From Coffea arabica (lineage: Eukaryota > Streptophyta > Magnoliopsida > Gentianales > Rubiaceae): a stretch of DNA of 64,000 bases. How positions within the stretch are numbered: the first letter of the stretch is position 1; each line of letters starts with the position of its first letter. The position numbers and the translations under genes were made by a program. The stretch covers positions 6,450,501 through 6,514,500 of the forward strand of contig NC_092317.1 in NCBI RefSeq assembly GCF_036785885.1, given 5' to 3'. The notes below the pieces were generated by a model. That model searched no databases and was not told where the DNA came from. It saw only the letters and a list, made by a program, of their open reading frames with translations. Shown here in pieces: positions 59,883-64,000 of this stretch.

Positions 59883-61135
59883 TATAATGGAGTGTCCATT
59901 GAGAAAAGTTTGATATTTCCACCAATATTCGTTGACAGTTAGAGTTATATAAACAATCGAAGCTGGGCACTTAATAATGATTAAAAGATCATTAACTATA
60001 TTAAACTTCAAGTTTGGATAGCCCAAATCTTTACTCCACAAGTCTCTCTACCTCTTTATTTACAAACTTTTTTTCAGTTACTATCAACATCAATATTTCA
60101 TTCCCACATTTTGGTTGTTTATAATTCATTGTAGACCGAATTAAAACATTAAGAATTCTTTGACAGTTCAATGTATAGGTCCTTATGCCAAAATAATGGT
60201 TGCAACTTGCAAACTAAACCACAATCTATAGAAAACTACCACAAAAAGAAACTTGGATTCTTACATTGGTTGAGTTTTATAAGTTTTACTTTCTCTTCCG
60301 CAGAAATCCTAACTTTATGAATTGCTCCTTTCATAAGGTTAATAAGGCCTCGCATTCATTGTTTGCCTTTGGCCCTTGAGGTATTTTCTATTCCACCGTA
60401 ACAAAAGCACAGAAGGTTTTGGATCAAAACCATGCGTATATAATAATTTTCTCATTTATAGCCAAAGCACAAAACAAAATTGATCCCTATGATAAAGTTT
60501 GCGTGGTACATTTTCTAAAAAGTGAATTCTAAGGGATGCCGTAGGAAATTAACTTTAGGGACTTCTAAGGTAGTTTAACCACTGGCAAAACATTTGTTAT
60601 TTTTTGGCCTGTCTGCCCTTGGACTTCTTTTTATTTGCTAACAACCAGAACAAGGAATTCACCAAGAAAACAAACATTGATTGAAACTCCGGCAGAATGA
60701 GTAAATTTGTGACCTAATAGCTTTCATTGCGTCCTTCCGAGAGTGTACATGGATTTTGAGAAAGCTTATAATGATTTGAGTGGAGGTAGATTAGACAAGA
60801 CGTATTCAAAATTTTGCATGAGATTTATGAGTTTCAAATATCCTGATAAGCACGTAGAAAGTATTTTGTTAGTCCCTTTGCTTTGAAGAAGGGAAAAAAA
60901 AGGTTGGATATATACGTAGTTATATTTATGAGTATCCACAAGATTTAACCAGTAAATACTAGACAAACCATGAAGCCAGTTAAAAATAAAAATAAGATTC
61001 TCTACATTGAATTATCATTCATGCACACAAAATAAACACGAGCAAAAACACATCTGAATACAGGACATGGCAAATGGCAGCTGAATTGGCTGACAGAAAA
61101 TTGAGATATAACATGAAGAATATGGTGAATTTCAG

Positions 61136-61339
61136 TCAAACCTGGAAAAACACACTCCACTTGCTGGATGGATGCGTAAAAACCTGGAAACCATCCTGAT
61201 AAATTCTTGCAGATAGCTGGTGTTGCTTGAATTCGTGGCAATGGATCTCAAGATGGCAGGCACGGAATTCATTTGGACTATAAGGGAAAACGCCTGAAAA
61301 ATCTCCATTTTGACTGATGAAACTATCTCTTCCGGCCAT
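61136..61339 (-). other. Unassigned open frame within copy B
   Basis: 67 codons starting MAGRDSFISQNGDFSG. The paired sequence in copy A (near 43146 downward) has an early stop, so any coding role has been lost there. No domain or splice partners were recognised. Probably not a protein gene. Confidence 0.2.
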
Positions 61340-62939
61340 GTTTGTATATCAGAGATGAATTTGAAGAAGCTATATATCTCGTAGGTTTATTGTTAAAGGT
61401 AATGGGAATACCATTTGCAGGGGAAGCAAATGCCCTCCAGGTCGGAAATAGAAAGGCCTTTTGCTTTCTTCAAATTTTCTCTTACTTACTTTTTTCATGG
61501 CATGATGAGAAAGTACATTTTAATGCTAAGAAACAATGGAAACAGACAAAACAAGAAAAGTTCAGCAATATCAAAATACCCAGTGCTGTATATGCATTGC
61601 TGGAACAAACTCAGAGGCCGCAGCACTGAGAACATCGTGCAATAGGAAGCTCAACGGAGGAGCATTTGGCAGAAAACGTTAATCTGATGGCCATCAAGCT
61701 AGTGGTTAATGAATCTGGCCACCTCTCTTTTTGCTTGTTTCACGATTTTTTTTTGTAATCTTATAGTTCAAAATGACAAAGCAACATAAATGATAATGTT
61801 ATCATACCTTTTCGGCTTGAGAACCGCTCTCTTTTGGCGCATGTAATTCCCCAGCTTAATTTAACACTACCTTTGCTTGTCAATTCTTTTCTAAACTTTA
61901 ACGTGGTTTCTTTTGGAATCCATTTGTTATTTCAGGCTTTGTTTTATCACATCTATGTATCTCCTACATATCTTTCTTCATGATCAACAAAGTAAAATAT
62001 CTTGTTTCATGAAAATTAATAGTATTTCTCTTAACTTTATTAGGCATGTTTGGCTAATCCTGAGATATAGAATTAGAAAGTACTCAATTAAATATATCCA
62101 ACCGTAGATCCCTCAGAATCCAAAAGATAACTAGATCAATAGGATCATTCCGTGCAATCCATTTTCGCTTGCATGCAAAAAAAAAGTTGGATCTGAAGAT
62201 CATCAAAATCTAGTGATAAGACTATTTTATTCGCTCAAGACATACTTGAATAATGTTTATTTATGAGAATATATATAGATATTGAAGGCAAGCAATTAAC
62301 TTTCCCTAACAGCAGAAACTTGTGATTATATCAAGTATACCTTCATGGTTCAAGAAATAGTACTTAAAAAAGTATTTCTAATCAACACTAATGCATGCTT
62401 TGGCATCAAGCATATGTGATAAGCATACTCATCCATACCATTTGTATTTCACAACTTAGGATGGCAAATACTATTCGTATCCTACAACAGCGGTTTTCAA
62501 ATTTACATAGCAAATACATCTATTTCATTCGTATTTCACAATTCAGGATGTACAGCAAATACTATCGTATCTTACAATGGAGGATACATAGCAAACCTGG
62601 ATTTTTTCACCACTTCCACATATACATTATTGGAGGATAGCCATTTACTAGGTAGCACCAAGCAAGTCATAACGTGCAAATTTACAAGGAAGGATAGCAA
62701 GTAGCAAGTAGCAAGCACCGATCAACATCTTCAGAGGTAACATATCGGTTAATCTCCCACCTTTACTTGGACCTTTTGGGGTTTTCCTTACACTTCCACA
62801 CTTTCATAGTATGTACAAAGAGTCTAAAAATAGTAGCACTTATACGGTTCAAGAGAGGGTGAGGACTAGGATTATGACTGGATACTGGCACAGGGCTGAT
62901 TCAGGAACAAGATCGTAGTTTCTTGGGAAAAAAGGCAAT

Positions 62940-63452
62940 TCAGTTAAAGCGGTAAGAAAGATATATCCAAAGAAGGCTCAAGGCATAGATGGACCAGGAA
63001 ACTAGCTTAAGCCAAAGGGGGAAAAACATTGTGGTGGCAAGGAAAAACACGGTAGCTCCAAAGAAGACCCCAGCATATTGTAGCACTTTACCCAGAGCAG
63101 GCTCCGAGTTTTTGGATATGTAGATGGATAGAAAGAGAGCAGTGAAGCATAATATCAACATGAGACAAGCCACGTGGAAGGCTATTGGAATATGGTTCAG
63201 ATTCTGGATCTTTATCATAGGGATATTGATAGCTGTGAAGCTAAATCCCAAAATCAAAAGGGGCTGGTCTAGTTGATTATTTGGAGCAAAGCCTAAACGT
63301 GGTGGTGGTGCAGGTACAACGTTAGCAGGAAGTACTTGTTCATCCAACTGAGGAGGAAGCACTATGACTTGGAGATTCCTCAGAGACTGCTCAATCATTC
63401 TTTTGGTTGATGTATATAAACTTGCAACATAGTTTGCTGCTTTATCTCCCAT
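62940..63452 (-). CDS. Unrecognised four-helix membrane protein, copy B
   Basis: 170 residues, collinear without gaps with the protein at 44797-45309 and differing at 19 positions by eye. Differences cluster in the polar linker (residues 25-65) and are mostly conservative in the helices. The proline run VVPAPPPRLG, the loop with IPMIKIQNLNHIPIAFH and the final FPLWLKL-SWSIYALSLL are kept. A TATA-like TATATATG on the minus strand at about 63523-63532 lies about 71 nt upstream, a better distance than in copy A. Function is unknown. The lack of any stop or frameshift in either copy argues that both are real genes. Confidence 0.72.
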   Translation of the reverse strand: MGDKAANYVASLYTSTKRMIEQSLRNLQVIVLPPQLDEQVLPANVVPAPPPRLGFAPNNQLDQPLLILGFSFTAINIPMIKIQNLNHIPIAFHVACLMLILCFTALFLSIYISKNSEPALGKVLQYAGVFFGATVFFLATTMFFPLWLKLVSWSIYALSLLWIYLSYRFN

Positions 63453-63522
63453 CTTTTCAAGTCTAGCAGAATGGTAAACTCAGCTCAATCAAGAATGTCT
63501 GAGCATTGTTAGGTTCAGGTCA

Positions 63523-63532
63523 CATATATAGA
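63523..63532 (-). promoter_or_regulatory. Probable TATA element of four-helix gene copy B
   Basis: TCTATATATGTG on the minus strand, upstream of the start at 63452. The flank is conserved in copy A around 45350. Confidence 0.4.
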
Positions 63533-64000
63533 CACTGCTTGAACCCTAGGACGGAAACCACCTTATTACGTTTCTGTAATTAAGAATTGTCAAAAAGAAC
63601 TTCAAGATTCTTAAATACCAGCCATTATCATCTAAACAGTAAAAATTTAATTTCTGTGTCCAAACGAAAGGATTTAACGGGAACTGTTCGTCATGCAATA
63701 AAAAATTAGGCGCAAATAAACGCTTAAAATTTATCTACGGTTGACTATTGAATTATTGATGAATGATGGAGCACTATTTATTTTATCAAGGGTGTTTTGG
63801 AAGGAAAAGTTGCTAAAATTGTCTGTTAGACTGTTACATCTATGATTATCCTTTCTCCAACCTGTCGCAATTAAAATGATGCATATGCCAAAAAAGATTT
63901 ATTCATCTCCTTTTTTTTTGTTGTAAAATTGGAGATTTTTCTTTTTTTTGTTCCGATGCTTACAAGTAGATTATTGTTTAGAACTCTTGCTAATGTGTTA

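Larger units (their letters stand above)
59881..64000. repeat. Segmental duplication, copy B (runs off the window)
   Basis: Collinear with 40954-46109. It lacks the MITE, SINE and a 300 bp block found in copy A, and it carries its own four-helix protein gene. The similarity still continues at the last base of the window. Confidence 0.9.

Overview
The window looks like nuclear DNA of a flowering plant. It is AT-rich, most genes carry spliced GT-AG introns, and the proteins are recognisably plant ones: a chloroplast SppA protease, a DYW-type PPR editing factor, GLUTAMINE DUMPER and SOB FIVE-LIKE proteins, and an EIX-type LRR receptor-like protein. SINEs, MITEs and a small copia element fill the spaces. 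A eudicot, perhaps an asterid, is my inference from protein flavour; the species is not determinable from what I can see.

Layout. 69-155: last exon of an agmatine deiminase gene that begins outside the window. 1816-6627 (+): STK16/NAK-type kinase, six exons, with a compact copia LTR element in intron 1. 7270-9027 (-): LAG1/LOH ceramide synthase, six exons. 10856-11152 and 15194-15487 (+): two small GLUTAMINE DUMPER-like membrane proteins. 19078-20396 (+): SOB FIVE-LIKE protein, probably two exons. About 22440-23130 (+): broken LINE tail. 24279-27191 (+): intronless 970-residue LRR receptor-like protein. 27968-36897 (+): chloroplast SppA peptidase, 13 exons. 37681-40152 (-): intronless 823-residue DYW-class PPR protein, with a truncated tandem copy of its 3' end just downstream.

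The right-hand third (40.9-64 kb) is gene-poor and built from duplications. A segment of about 4-5 kb at 40954-46109 is repeated, diverged, at 59881-64000. Each copy holds one 170-residue four-helix membrane protein (44797-45309 and 62940-63452, both minus). A third, longer and more distant relative lies between them at 56233-56943 (-). The upstream module of this third gene (57038-57390) is copied again at 59523-59882 and fused directly to the left edge of the second segment. The left copy has since gained a Mutator-type MITE and a SINE. I recognise no named family for these three proteins; they are the best candidate here for something undescribed.

The genes are otherwise independent plant genes with no shared pathway. 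All exon boundaries were derived by eye from GT-AG sites, reading-frame continuity and family resemblance. Family names are from memory of the protein families; no search was run.
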